A DNA stretch of 64,000 nt, taken from NCBI GenBank assembly GCA_024734555.1, contig JANPWX010000076.1:4231872-4295871 (forward strand), given 5' to 3'. Made by a program: the position numbers and the translations under genes. The stretch comes from Trochalopteron elliotii. Taxonomy: Eukaryota > Chordata > Aves > Passeriformes > Leiothrichidae. Shown here one piece after another: positions 25,354 to 37,976 of the stretch. The number at the start of each line of letters is the position of its first letter. The stretch's first letter is position 1. Below the pieces are notes generated by a model, which saw only the letters and a list, made by a program, of their open reading frames with translations, ran no database searches and was not told the origin of the DNA.

Positions 25354-26042
25354 ACAACTTCAGGTTCTTATCAGGAGGGTACTTTGAGCATATTTGTTTT
25401 GGATCACTAGTCTTGAACACATCTGCTCAGAGCGCTACTGCTAAAGTATGCTCTTTTGGCAGATACACAGGAGCTATTCACAATTTAATTTACATTTCTT
25501 GGAAAAAGCAGACAGGATTGTTCCAAGTTAACACCTTTATGCTAGTGCTACAGAGGAGAGCACCGTAACCACCTTCCAACTGAACCACCTGACATGCACT
25601 GACTAGCCAAGTTGGGCTGGCAGAGGTGAAAGGTCTACTCTCCTACAGTAAATTACATTATAACAAGTACTGCTTTAGCATTTATTCCTTTCAGAGGTCT
25701 TAGTTGTTAAATGAGGGGCACCTGTGGTTGTACAGATGTTTCTCTGAGGAAGGGCAGTTCCTTGCTGCATCATGGCAACAAATTAAAGCTGCAGTCCAGC
25801 CTGTGAAGTTCCAAGAAGCAAATGTGTGAAACACAAGAAATTCAGAAGCTTTCAGTATAAAATCAATGATGCTTTGATAAAAGTAGTATTTCTATCACAA
25901 TAGACTACTATTTTGTCTTATCTTTAACAGGATTTTTTTTTTAACTAGTTTCAACATTTAATATTTTGGCTGTGTTTAGAATTTATCATACCATTTTCTC
26001 AGTAAAGTAGGTTTTGATAATAGTGTTTTTCTTTTGGTACAG

Positions 26043-26237
26043 ATTAAAGAGCACCTTGCCAAGGGTCAGAGGATGTTGGCTGGTGATGGCATGTCCCAAG
26101 TAACCAAGACATTATTGGATTTAACGCAGAGGAAAAATTTTTATGCTGGGGACCTTCTGATTTCTGTGGAAATTCTCAGAAATGTTACAGACACATTTAA
26201 AAGAGCAAGTTATATCCCTGCGTCTGATGGGGTGCAG
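26043..26237 (+). CDS. ADGRB3: ADGRB3 exon E: start of GAIN domain
   Basis: A 195-nt exon, phase 0 at both ends, exactly 65 codons: it starts [20 protein letters not shown], has [16 protein letters not shown] and [14 protein letters not shown], and ends SDGVQ. This is the N-terminal helical part of the GAIN domain, the autoproteolysis-inducing fold of adhesion GPCRs; the GPS itself is far downstream. There is an N-glycosylation sequon (NVT). The acceptor is TTTCTTTTGGTACAG and the donor GTAAGA. One change (LLIS for LLMS) is seen against remembered mammalian sequence. Confidence 0.97.
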
Positions 26238-29200
26238 GTAAGAGAAATATTGTGAAGGTAATGTTTCAATTGATGGAGCTTATGTCTATGTATTGTAGTA
26301 TACTGCATGGCAACTGTTTTGCCCACTGAGGAAATGGAAGTATTCCACATGATAGACTTAAGCATTCTTCATGTAAAACGAAGATCCAAGTGTAAAATAG
26401 GAAGAAGACTCAGCTACATTTAATAAGACAAATATTCAAACCAATGCAGCCGGTGAAAAATGTAAAATACTTTCTTTGTAACATTTCAGTATCTTTGTCT
26501 TTCGAGGTTTGGTCTGATTGATAGGAGGTGTTGGCACTAAGCATTTCGCCAGTTCTTTGTTCCAGTTCATTTCAGTTTGAAACTAGTTCATTTCAGTTCA
26601 AAATCTATCCACAATGTTATGTAATTCTGGCATTGCTTCTTCATTTCAGATAAATAAAGCTCATTAAAAGTGCACAGGACTGATGGATAGTGCATTTGAT
26701 TTAAATTTTCTATTTCACATAGTAGATTAACTCTTCTTGTGCAAGAGGACAAATAAAATGCTGTTAGAGCTAAAACCCCTATAATTATTTCTACATAATG
26801 GGCTGCACAACTCATTGCATAGTGATGATTGAAATAAATATTACTCAGGACTTCTAGGTAAAGATATTGGTTTCATCTTTTATCTGAAAGTTTTAGACAC
26901 TTTTCAAAGATTGTAGATTACTGAAAAAGAATACTAAGAAGGCAGATGTGTATAATATTCGTGAAAAAGAGAGTTTAATGATCATTCATAAATTACTGAT
27001 AAAGTTGTTACTGCAGGTCACATATACATATTTGTGTAAACGTAAGCATAAATTGTAAATATGCCTTGGAATAGATGCATGCAGGTGAAGGGAGATACCT
27101 TGGAAAAAACATTTTTTCACAGTTAAGTTTCAAGACTTACTATTATATTTTCATTTTTCTAGTTTTTCTTTGCACAAAGCGCAATTAACTTCCATAGTAA
27201 AACCAACATTTCTTGTGTTGGCCTGTAGCTGGCTGAAAATAATGTTTTTAAGCAATTCTTTTCAAAAAGTATGTTTGCTGAACAATCCTTCACTCTTTAT
27301 TGAATGCAAGTCAGTATCTAGTTGGTAATAGTTTTAATATTAAGCAGGATGCTATTCACTGGAAATTTTTCATGCAATCAACAGTCTGATAGTGTGACTT
27401 CACACACAGTGTGACTTCTTTATGGTTAACGGGCACTACATAGTCTTTGTTAGAACCAGTCTTGAGAAACTGCTCGATACACGTGATTTTGTCCACGGGC
27501 CTAGTAGATCAGGTCATTTGCAGCTTACATACTTTAGAGAGAATTTGACTCTTTTCCCACTGATGATAGTGCCAAAGTTTTGCTTAATTCTGCAATGTAG
27601 AGCTATTTCCAAAATTCTAACAATATTCTGGCAGAACTTGACAATGTTATTAAATATTTTAATAATATTTAATTAAATATTATTTATATATTACTTATAA
27701 TATACAATATTATATAATATTGTACAATATTATTTAATTGATAATTAAATATTAATTAGTAATTTAGAAATTAAGAAATAAAAAAATAAAAAATTTGGTA
27801 GGGCATATTCTGAAGGATTTCTCAAACCAAAGAAAAATAACTGCATTTCAGTATTTGTGTGCCTATATACAAAGAGTTCTTTATCCCAGTTAAAACCAAC
27901 ATACAAACTCCAAGTAAGAAAAAAGAAAAAGTACCCCCCAAAAAAAGAAAAAATCAAACTAAGGTAAAATAAAAAGAAAAAAGTGCATAGTATTCAGCAT
28001 AGTAAGTGAAATCAGAACAAAGCATGTGTTTGGCCCAGGGGATATACTGAGTAAGGTTCCTTTTACTGACTTCTGATGATATAAAGTAAATTCCTGGCTC
28101 AGTAACAAAAGTTTAAAATTTACTGCCAATTTCTGAGAAACATGGATTTTTTCCATACATAAGCATATGTCATATTTTATCATACTCTGGCATATTGTAT
28201 TTTTTTAATTATTATTTTCATTAGGACATACTGTCATACTTCCTAGCTCATCATCAAAGTAAGTGACAAAAAGGTAAAAAGTAAAATCGCATGAAAATTC
28301 TTCTTTATTTAGAAGCTCTGTGTGGTGTTCTAATTACATGCTGTATTTTAACTAGATAAAGAGTAGAATTTATTAGTGGATGGATTTTGGTTTTAAAAAA
28401 ATTATCAGAAAAGCATGAGTAAGGTTTAACATCCCTAAAAGCCATAATTTATCATTTTGTGTGATCTCTGAAAAATAGGTTATGACAAATTATGGGCAAT
28501 AGTACTTTTTAAGATCCATACAAAACACTTGAATTATTACTGAAAAAGAAGAAGTATCTATATCTGAATGTATTTGTTTCTTATACATTCCACCTTTCTA
28601 GATAGTCCTTCATATGCGTACAATATCTGGTTTATATCCAGTATAATTATTCATGAATAGTGCAAAATTTGTGATTTAGAGATTCCATAACAAAATGAAT
28701 AAACAGAAAAGTGAAATCAAATTTGAAATTTTCCAGCTAATTATCCAAAATGAAGGTGCTGCTGCCTGATGTGCTGCATTGAAAATGCCACTTGTTTAGG
28801 CAGACAATACCAAGAGCAAAAAAAAGTTTTTAAGGTATGCATATTTAGTGCCAAGTTATTTATTATGTGACTCCTTTTACTTTTGTAACTTTTAACCTTT
28901 TTTTGCTACAATATGTATGCATACTTGCACATACAATGTCAGGAACAAAAATATCCATTTATGATGCAGTTAAACAAGAAGTTCCTTCATCAGTGACTGA
29001 AAATATTAGTACAGTAGCAGCAATTATTGCAAGACAAGAGTCATTCAATTCTTGTGCAAGCAAGGTTTTTCATTTAATATGGGAATTCTTTAAAATACCC
29101 TCTGTAGGTACACTGAGGCTATGAGATGGACACTGTACTTATGTGAGAATGATTCTATCAGGAAGAAAACACAAATTTTAAATAAGCAAAATGAAAGCAA

Positions 29201-32200
29201 CATTTTGGAATAATATGCAGAACCAGTATAAAGTGCTTGAACTTCCTTCTAAGGACAGGATGGCAGGAAAGTAACTACATTTCAGGACAGAATGGCAAAG
29301 CAAGTTGTACAATCCCATGATGCAGCAACCAACAGGAAAAAAGGTTTCTTGCCAAAGAAGTTAGAGCAATATAATCCCTTTTTATATTAGCCACAGGGAC
29401 CATTGCTGTGAGTCAGGGTTTAACAGGATTGTTCAATCCTTTTTCCCTCCACTTTCCCCCTCACACACACACATTCACTATGCTGAAGTCCAAAAGTGGA
29501 GGTGACTTAAGGCTATCCATTAATTCCTCCTAGGGAGGAATTCTTCTTTAGCTGTATAAAAGGATTTATGACAGCTTTATTCCTGTAGAGAGGGTCAAAG
29601 AATTTGGACTGGAACAGAGTACTGCAGCCATTGTGGTACAGAAGAAAAAATTGTAAGGAAGGAAATTAAATTAGGAAAATGTAGTTGTCCATTCCCAGCT
29701 GTGACTGGCATGATCATCAAAAAAGTCTGGGCAAAAATAAAGGATTTCAAAATTTGGTTCTGGCTGTCCTAACAATTTCTGTAGTGACCAGTTCAGTAAT
29801 ATGTAAGCCTGGCTATGATAGAAAAAAGCTTGATTCTACAGGGAGATTCAGTGTTTACTGCAGTAATACCCTGAGATCACATCCATAATGCTTCTAAAAT
29901 TTAGCCTTCACACTTGTCAATCATTTTACTAAAGGACAATGCTGTTTCTTTCATGATTCATGCAGTAAACAAGAGAGTAGCCAAAGCAGGACAAAGACTT
30001 TTTAACCCATCTTCCCCTGTCACATTTTTGAAGTGCATCTCATATCTATTCATTATTGAAGCAGCAAATCTATTTGTTCATCTCTGTTTAATTCACAAAG
30101 TACTGATATGGCTTTGAAAAATCGCTTTGACTGAAAAACCTGCACACATCTCACCTTCCAGTGCTACCATAAGTATGGCACCAAACAGGGTTATAAATAG
30201 AGAAAAAAAGATCTCAAGCAGAAATATATTCTTGTTACTAAGTCCATAAACCTAATTTATACTTCATTGGGAAGTGCAAAAATACATATTAGGTAAATTA
30301 TTGCTCATCTTTTGTTTTTGCTTGCATCTAGCAATATTTATAAACTTTTCTACATGTATTTCTGTCAATTATTGGTAATTTTAATGCTTTTTGTAACTAA
30401 AATATAAAATTTAACTAATACATAACATTGTTAGCAAACACATGTAATGTATCATATGCAAGAGGCATTTTAAACTCCTGAGTGCTCTTCATGTAATCTA
30501 GGCAGCTCTCAGATCTCATTACACAGGCATGGATACTTTTGCAATTAAGGTTTAGACTAGAGGGGAGTTAGTGTCTGCAATGTAATGCAAAACTACTTTG
30601 AAAACAACTCTCTAGTATGATAAATTATCCCACAATGAGTTCCATGCTGCTGCAGCTGGACTGCTACTGATGCCCTAATAAATTAAAGTTAAAATTTCCA
30701 TCCTGCATTTCCACTGCATTCTATTTTATTCTATTTTATGCATTCCTGCATAAAATTTCCACTGCATTTCTACAATATTGCACTGGAAGAGTTGAGAGCT
30801 GCCATGTTTAGAAAGTGTTTTCCTTCAGGCAAAATCTTCATAAGGCAGACTGTACCTAGTAGAAGTCTTCACCAAAATTACAATGCCCTACAGTAAATGT
30901 GATTATAGTGCCATGAAACTGGCATGCTTTGACCAATATAGTTTATTTTACTTGAGGGACCAGCGAAGATGTACATTTTTCATAGCTGAAGTTGCATTTA
31001 CAGAATAGTGATTTGCCAACCTGGTTAAACTGGCAAATCCTTTGTAACAAATACCAAATGTAACCTCTTGCATTGTGCTTTATTTTGCTATGGAATGTCT
31101 GAAATGGATTAAATATAATATTCCAGGTATATAAGCAGTTTGTAACTATATCTGTTCTTTTTACTTTCAACTTGACTGGACATTCTTTAGTGTTGCTGCA
31201 AATTGGATCAAGCCATGAAAACATTTTTCTTTTATGTTCTATCATTAATTCCCATGTCCAAGCTTGTCCAAATGCTTACTTACAATTTTCACAGAGCTTG
31301 CTGAGCCATTTTGTTTCTTTTCATTAAGTTTGTTGTGTTATGAAGCTTGTGGATATTTTGCTAGTGATCTCAGTGAGAAAAGAGTTGTAGCCTCGTTAAT
31401 TAACAGGATTATTTTGTCCAAGTTTAGGAAAGTGTCAGTCACCTCCAGAGTAAATTTGGTCAAGTTAAAGAAATTTTTATTCAAGTGAATTATATACTTA
31501 GTTAGCATAGTTAAGTTCCTAATGGTTAGGCAAAGATAGATCCTATTACTTGTCAAGTGCTTAGTGTTGGGACCAGGTTGGACTGGTAAAATGTTATTAT
31601 GTAAAGAAATATTTTTCACAAGTTTTCTTCAATTTTGCATCATAAAATGTTTCACCTATATAGTTGCAGAACACCTAAAATGTCTGTGCTATCTCAATTT
31701 TGACATTAATGTCTTTTCAAGCATAACCACTATGGACTAATGTTGGAAGTTTTTCCTTTCTAATTTCAGTCATTGTGCAGTTAAATCCTTTGTATTTTCA
31801 TTAATAGTGAGTTTAAGTTGCTTCTTAATTAAACCTTATTTAAGTCTGTTTATACCCCAAAATGGCTGAAAAGTAAGCACAGGTGAGGTAATGACCAGTA
31901 ATCTGAGTTCCAGCAGGGTCACATGGCTGGTTTTCCAGTTAAAGATTTTTAGAAATTGTGGGGAACTTAATTGCACTGTTCAGCTAAGGTTACTGGAAAC
32001 TACATGTATCTTTTATGAAGGAACAGATAAATTATAATTGGCAGGCTGTAGACAAAATTGACATTCTGCACAAAATGTGATACAGAGATGAGAGCAGACT
32101 GCACAAATTCTTAGCTTTTAAGGATGAAGTTGAGAATACAAATTGCTAGAGAGAGAAGACAAAATTAGAACGGAAATTTCTCCACAAACATTTGGAGAAA

Positions 32201-32876
32201 AGTGATTTTTTAAATGTATGACTTGTATCTAACTGTCCTGCCTTTTTTTTCCCCCTTATACTTAAATGAATAGGAGAGTCAGAAAAAGAAATTATCAGCT
32301 TAAGGTCAAAGAAACAGAAACTGCTTATTCCTTTTATGTTGAAATTCCTAAAAGGATAGAGGCAAGTGTGACATATAAAAGTAAGAAGCATCTGATTTGA
32401 AACAGTATTGACCACTGAAATGTCATTTACTGCCCTATGTGTGGTTATTAAGGATTATTTTCTCATTTTGAATAGAAACAAAAGACCTGAGACTGGTGCT
32501 TTCTTAAATGTACTTTGGTTTTTTGCAAAATCTATAGTTGTCTAGTTTCTGGAATGAGAGCAATTTGCTAATAGAACAACATCACACTTAGAAGTTTAGC
32601 AAGTTTAAAATGGTTCTTGTTTCATACAAAGTGGTACTATGGAACCTGATTATATACACAAAAATTAAAAATTTACCAAAAAATATCTGCCCTCTTATCA
32701 GTCTAATATATTATTTTGCTATGTCATCTCTTCCACTGACAGAAAATAGGCTGCAGAACTGCATCTGTACTAGAGAAAAGAAAACTTTCTTAATGTCAGA
32801 TTAAGGATGTCATATCTTTGGATGTTCATATCTTTGAAATCACTTTACTTAGTGTTTTATTTAATTGATTTTTCAG
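26238..32876 (+). other. Intron inside GAIN region (6.6 kb)
   Basis: AT-rich and non-coding, with no CR1 recognised. It holds an extreme AT tract at 27650-27780 with a 22-bp perfect palindrome, and A-rich runs near 27900-27990. No second gene seen on either strand. Confidence 0.85.
27650..27780. repeat. AT-rich low-complexity tract with perfect palindrome
   Basis: Almost pure A/T sequence. Positions 27703-27724 form a 22-bp perfect palindrome (half TACAATATTAT). Confidence 0.9.
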
Positions 32877-32945
32877 AACTTCTTTCAAATCATAAGTAAT
32901 CTCTTAGATGAAGAAAACAAAGAGAAATGGGAAGATGCGCAACAG
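32877..32945 (+). CDS. ADGRB3: ADGRB3 exon F: short GAIN exon
   Basis: A 69-nt exon, phase 0 at both ends, 23 codons: [18 protein letters not shown] then EDAQQ. The acceptor is ATTGATTTTTCAG and the donor GTAAGA. It fits directly between the SDGVQ of the previous exon and the IYPGS of the next. It is a symmetric exon, so skipping would remove 23 residues from one GAIN helix region without a frameshift; I see no evidence that this occurs. Confidence 0.97.
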
Positions 32946-35900
32946 GTAAGATTTGACAAAATTTAATATATGGTTTCAGAAATCAGGTTAAAGATGTACC
33001 CTGCTGTAGTTGAAAGGAAATCCTAAATCAGAGAATATTTGGGGAAAAATATAATCCTATTCAAAAAGGAGCAATTTCAGGACCCACCAGCTAATAACTT
33101 ACATTGAAATTATATTTAGAATGTAAGTTTCTTCTCTTGATAAAAAGAGATTTTTATAAACATTCTATTAGGATTGTTCACTATGTCTTTACTTTGGACA
33201 TTGTAATGAGGTACATACAAAAGCTGAAAAATGCTACTGAGGGCTAGCTGTAATGCTGCTTTTGTTAAACACAACACATCAGACCTCACCCAAAGACCTC
33301 ATACAACACCCCTAAACAACTTACAGAAATGCAAACAGTAGACCTTTCATACAAGGTTGTATTTAGAAGAACAGTTGTGATCCTCAGGACTGACAAATTT
33401 CTGGACTAGGATATGATGATATGATGATAACACTTGATAAAATAGGAAAGTCTAACAAAGAACATGAATGTATGATAAAAGAGTAAAAGAGTTCTTATAC
33501 CAAGAAGTTACTGGACAATGTTAAGATTTGTGTTCATGAACATGACCATAATAAAGTCAAATTTATTCAGGTACAAATAACACTGACAATGGGGATGAAT
33601 ATAATTATGTAAAGAGGAAAATTTCTGGGGATGCTGAAAGGCAGGGAAACATTTCTTTATGAGGAATGATTAAACAAAGCAAGATGTTTCAGTATGGGAA
33701 AGAGTCAAGTGCACTTATTTGCAATGGAAGCTTTTAAAATCAGGAATGGTTTGGAGAATGTGCTGCAGGAATGCTTAATCTACTCACTTGTGCTTCTTGT
33801 AAAATAACTAAAGGACATCAAATGGTAGCAGATTCAGAATGAATACAGGAAATACTTATTCTGTAGAAGCCTACCTTGCAGAACTTCTTGCAACTGAAAA
33901 AGCACAAATTAAAAAGGTAAATAGGCAAATTTATGAAAGAAAAACCGTGATTTTGCTTAAGGCAGTCTTTTGGCAAAAAAACTTGGCTTAAAGATCTTTG
34001 AAGCTGTTTGCCCTCAGTTCTGTGAGTTCATGTTTATGATATCACTAAGAAAGGGAGGATAAGGACTTTTCACTACTTATTCAAACCTTGCAGTAGGAAC
34101 ATGACACTGCATCTGACCCAGTACAATTCAGCTGGGAATCATATTTTTTTCTTTTGATGTTCTTCTGTTCCCCTCTCTAAGAGCCAGATACAAAAATAGA
34201 CAGTGTGTCATTTTCTGCAGTGGTGACGGATGGAAGCAGCAAAATCACATACATGTGGGCAGTTTCCATAAACAGCACCAAGATAAGGAAACCAATATTA
34301 AGCAATTATTTTAGCAACACTAATAAACAGACATGATACCACTTCTATGTTACCGTCCTTGTCTTCTACCTCCATCTTGTCTGCTTACCCATGCCATGTC
34401 TGCCATCTGACCCCAGACTTTTGGGGATGACAGGACCTAAGAGGAAATTCTGAGAATGTGGAGACAAAGAGGTAACAGTAAATCTCCAATTCCCTCTTTT
34501 CATTGCTGCTTGTAGAAGAGTGGTGTTGAAAAACAGAGAGGATACAAGTTATTTCTACTTTTCTATAGCTCCTTCTCTCTACCTGGTAAATCATTGTCTC
34601 ACAGACCTAGGTGCAGCAGAAACCCAAAAAAACCAAGATAAGCTGAACACAGGAGTAGTGGGGCCATAGGTTCCGGGTTTCAAAGCTAGAGGATTCACTG
34701 TATCTTAGACCACTGAGATATGACCCCCCCAAGAAACCAGTGCCACTGGTTGTATTACTCTTCTTGTGCAGTTACATAAGGAGGCTCAAAGAAACATTGG
34801 AAGCAAGTAACTCTTCATAACAGCTTGGAGGAGTGAGCAGGCACTAGTGAATAAATATGATTCTGGTTCAGCCACTCAGCTTAATTTTCTGTAATAAAAC
34901 ATTGCAAACCTAGATGCAGTCTAACCAGCTTGCGTAGTTTTCTTCTTAAACTCCACAGCAACTGTTAGCATAGATCTCTCATCCTGTTTTCTAGATTCTT
35001 TGCTGGAAAGAAAATCTTACTCTCTGTCAGCACATTGTTGATTTTCAATCAAGTACACAGCTGCAATGCCTCAGCACATCTGCTTTTCTAGCTGAAATGC
35101 CAACAGTTGATAGCCATTAATTACAGGTTATATAGCATTCAGATAAGCAGCACTCACTTTAATACTTGCCTTTTTTAAGAGCTGATGTAAAGCACTGCAC
35201 ACAGGAAGCCATTTTAATCCACAATGTGTAAGTTTATACTGGAGTTTCAAAACACGGGAGCTATTCTGCATATTCTTCATCAAGATCTGCTGGCATCCTA
35301 TTGATTAACCAGGACTTCAGATACAGAAAAACACGGAGTACCTGCACAATTGAGTGCTCAACAGTTCATTACTATACAATTTCATATGTAAGAACGAGGG
35401 ATTACAAAATCTCACTGAAATTTTTCCTTAGTTCATAGTCTGTGAGTGTGTGTGCTTTGAATGAGATGGATGCAAAAAACACACTTACTACCTCAGTAAT
35501 TCATCATTAGGGAAATGGACATTAAGTCTGTGTCACCTGAAGCAGCATTTCCAACCTGTTAGGATCATAATTGTCACAACAAATTCTTCAAGACAGTATT
35601 ACTGTCCTACCTTTTATAAAAAGATCCATGTAGAAAACAAAGCAACTTGTGAAATTCTCTATCCTGAACCAAGCAACTATGGATTTAGATAGATAGAGCA
35701 AGATGAAGATGGAGTGCAGCATGCTGGAATTTATAGTCTCTGTAGGCTTTTTTTAGAGTCTGCAGTCCCAGTAGTGGAAAGAATGGGTTGAATATTGGTT
35801 ATAAAGTGAAATTTGGACATTTCACTGATATAAAGAAAAAAGCACCATAAACAAGTCATCCATTATTTTTCTATTGCGAGATACTCTGTTACTGAAAATT

Positions 35901-36123
35901 GTCTGGTTCATAATAGGCAATAAAAACCAAGAATTATTTTTTTTTACATGTGTGATATGAACAGAATTTTTAGTCTTATTAATAGCTGTTATGATCTCTA
36001 ATGCTGTTTTGTTGATGAGTCATACTTGTTAAATATTAAATAAAATGTTTTTCTTAGTAGCTTACAGCTTTGCAAATAAATTATATTTCTTGGAAATGTG
36101 TTTTTATCATTTTAAAAAAGCCA

Positions 36124-36172
36124 AATTGAGAGGTTACTGCAATGTTACTGCAATTGAGAGGTTAGCAATGCC
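36124..36172 (+). repeat. Local duplication around TTACTGCAATTGAGAGG
   Basis: AATTGAGAGGTTACTGCAAT is followed by a second ATTGAGAGGTTA, with GTTACTGCAA also repeated. It sits at the edge of the CR1 copy. Confidence 0.8.
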
Positions 36173-36179
36173 AAGGCTA

Positions 36180-36703
36180 CTGCAATTTATTTTAGTTTAC
36201 TCTGTCCAGTTCTGGACTACTCAGTACAAGACACAAAGTAATGGAATGAGCCCAGAAAAATACCATGAAGTTGTTTAGGGGATTAGAGCATTAGATATGC
36301 AAGGAGAGGCTGAAATAGGTGACATTATTTTACTTGGAAACATGACAATATTAAAAATTCCTGAAAGGAAAAAAGAGTAAAGTAGACTGAGCCAAGTCTC
36401 AATGGTATCCATTGCCAGAATAAAAAACAATTAAAGTTGTTTTAATTTTAATTTGGGGCAAAAAATTAAAATATAGAAAATGCCATTCACATATAAGAAA
36501 AACTGTTTGGGAAGTGGGAGTGATTGAATGCTAGAACACGTTACACAGATGTGCTCTGGGGTCGTCTTCCTGGGAGACATTGAGAATCCAACTGGATGTG
36601 TTCCTGAGCAATTTCCTAGAGCCAATCTTGCTTTGCACAGAGGGCTGAACTAGATGATTTCCACTGTCCCCTTCTAACCTCCCATATTCTATGATTCTAC
36701 TAA
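36180..36703 (+). mobile_element. CR1 LINE fragment with 3' tail
   Basis: Sense CR1: GTCCAGTTCTGGACTACTCA, GCAAGGAGAGGCTGAAATAG, ATCCAACTGGATGTGTTCCT, GAACTAGATGATTTCCACTG and the tail CATATTCTATGATTCTA. The middle part is strongly decayed. Confidence 0.88.
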
Positions 36704-37207
36704 TCTGTATCAGCAACAAAAATAGTACTACCAGTAAAGATTTACCTTACATGTTGATTAATGCAACAAAGATTATCATACTGGCAAGGCCACAGTAAGG
36801 TTTGCATCACTGTATTAGTAGTTCTGAAGCTACTGAAGTTACCTTCAGAGGAAGGAAGAATATTTTAATTAGAGTTATTCTGTAATATGAAATTCTTTAA
36901 CCAATAATGAAAGTAATAGCCACTAAGTTTTTAGTAAGTGCAGTGACTTAGTGGAAACATTTTCCACAATTCCATTGCACAGTTGATTTCACATAACTTT
37001 ATGGGAAGTAGTGTCTGTTTATATGAGGATTTAATAGCAAAATGGTTATTTTAGAGTAACAGAAAGTGTTTAGTATTGAAACACGGGAAGAGCTGTTTGA
37101 TGGTTACGTCTCAATTTGCTTTTGATGGCATTTGGATTTTATTTGAATTTGCAGTTGTAGACATTTTGATATTATAGTAAATGTCATGTCTGACCTTCTT
37201 TTGTTAG

Positions 37208-37316
37208 ATCTATCCAGGCTCAGTGGAGTTAATGCAGGTGATTGAAGATTTTATACACATTGTTGGAATGGGAATGATGGACTTTCAGAATTCATACCTA
37301 ATGACTGGAAATGTAG
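37208..37316 (+). CDS. ADGRB3: ADGRB3 exon G: GAIN domain continuation
   Basis: A 109-nt exon, entry phase 0, exit phase 1. It encodes [31 protein letters not shown] and MTGNV, leaving one G of the next codon. The acceptor is TTCTTTTGTTAG and the donor GTAAGAA at 37317. It is identical to remembered mammalian BAI3 except SV for SI. The following exon (expected to begin with the completion of a Val codon and then ASIQKLP) was searched for by eye to the end of the window and not found. Confidence 0.96.
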
Positions 37317-37916
37317 GTAAGAAATAGAAATTTCTTCTATCAAATTTATGACGTATTGAAAATCAGAAGTTCCAAGTATGTACTATAGAGTTGCAGTTTC
37401 TATCACAATCCATATTGGGCTGTACCTCCTCCTCCAGGTTATCTGTTGCGTTGCTTGGTTATCTCCTCTCTGTGTTAGCACATGCAGAATGGCTTACACG
37501 TTGGATTTCTTCATAATCATCTCAAGATCTAAATGCAAAGTTTAGAATCAAAATTAAGAAAATACTCACCAGAATACTATGAACTGTAGGTACATATTAG
37601 AGTGTTTCCAGGATACGTAGTATTTCAAATGCTAATTTATAAAATTGTGCTAATTAAGATAATATTCATATACTTAATAGCTTGGAAAGTGTTTCTTTTG
37701 TTGACATTGTCTTTTAATATTCCATTCTCCCAAGGAACAGTCATTGCACATGTTATAGTGTGGTAATAATCAACATAGATAAATGATAATTTAAAAAAAT
37801 ATACATTAGTTGCCAAAAATTATTAAAGCATAGAATTTCTTACATTAGTTTTTCTGTGTGTACAGTTTCAAAATTTTATTCAGATTTATTTTTTAAACTT
37901 TGTTTTTGCTACTGGA

Positions 37917-37976
37917 GAGTTGCCAGGTAATAGTCATGTAACAACAAACATGAAATATAAAAATGCCTGGCAACTC
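37917..37976. other. Stem-loop, 60 nt
   Basis: GAGTTGCCAGG (37917-37927) pairs perfectly with CCTGGCAACTC (37966-37976). An inner TCATGT/ACATGA pair leaves an A-rich internal loop and an 8-nt apical loop. Function unknown. Confidence 0.85.

Larger units (their letters stand above)
11201..26042 (+). other. Intron between HormR and GAIN exons (14.8 kb)
   Basis: Non-coding. Contents seen: CR1 fragments at 17120-17588 (minus), 18527-18786 (plus), 24897-24950 (minus tail) and 25105-25162 (plus tail); a (CCAA)n tract at 19142; a perfect hairpin at 22700-22741; a tandem repeat at 21580-21651 and a direct repeat at 25314-25353. The 117-codon minus-strand frame at 18215-18568 overlaps the CR1 edge and resembles no family. 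Confidence 0.85.
32946..37207 (+). other. Intron inside GAIN region (4.3 kb)
   Basis: It contains a plus-strand CR1 copy at about 36180-36703 and a small local duplication at 36124-36172. The remainder is AT-rich with no recognisable feature. Confidence 0.85.
2596..37316 (+). other. ADGRB3: ADGRB3 (BAI3) gene, internal part: seven consecutive coding exons
   Basis: This is the span of the seven recognised exons of an adhesion GPCR of the BAI family, a synaptic receptor that in the known family binds C1q-like ligands and signals through its seven-helix domain. Joined, the exons encode about 304 residues without a stop: two thrombospondin type-1 repeats, a HormR domain and the first part of GAIN. 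Residue-level agreement with remembered mammalian BAI3 is very high, for example [35 protein letters not shown] and [15 protein letters not shown]. Only a handful of substitutions are seen, so BAI1 and BAI2 are unlikely. Intron phases run 1,1,1,0,0,0 and then 1 after the last exon. Neither end of the gene is present. Confidence 0.97.

Noticed and set aside
33590..33900. Possible very old CR1/L2-like fragment
   Set aside because: Phrases such as GAGGAATGATTAAACAAAG and GGAAATACTTATTC recall LINE 3' regions, but too few matches remain to call it without a profile search.
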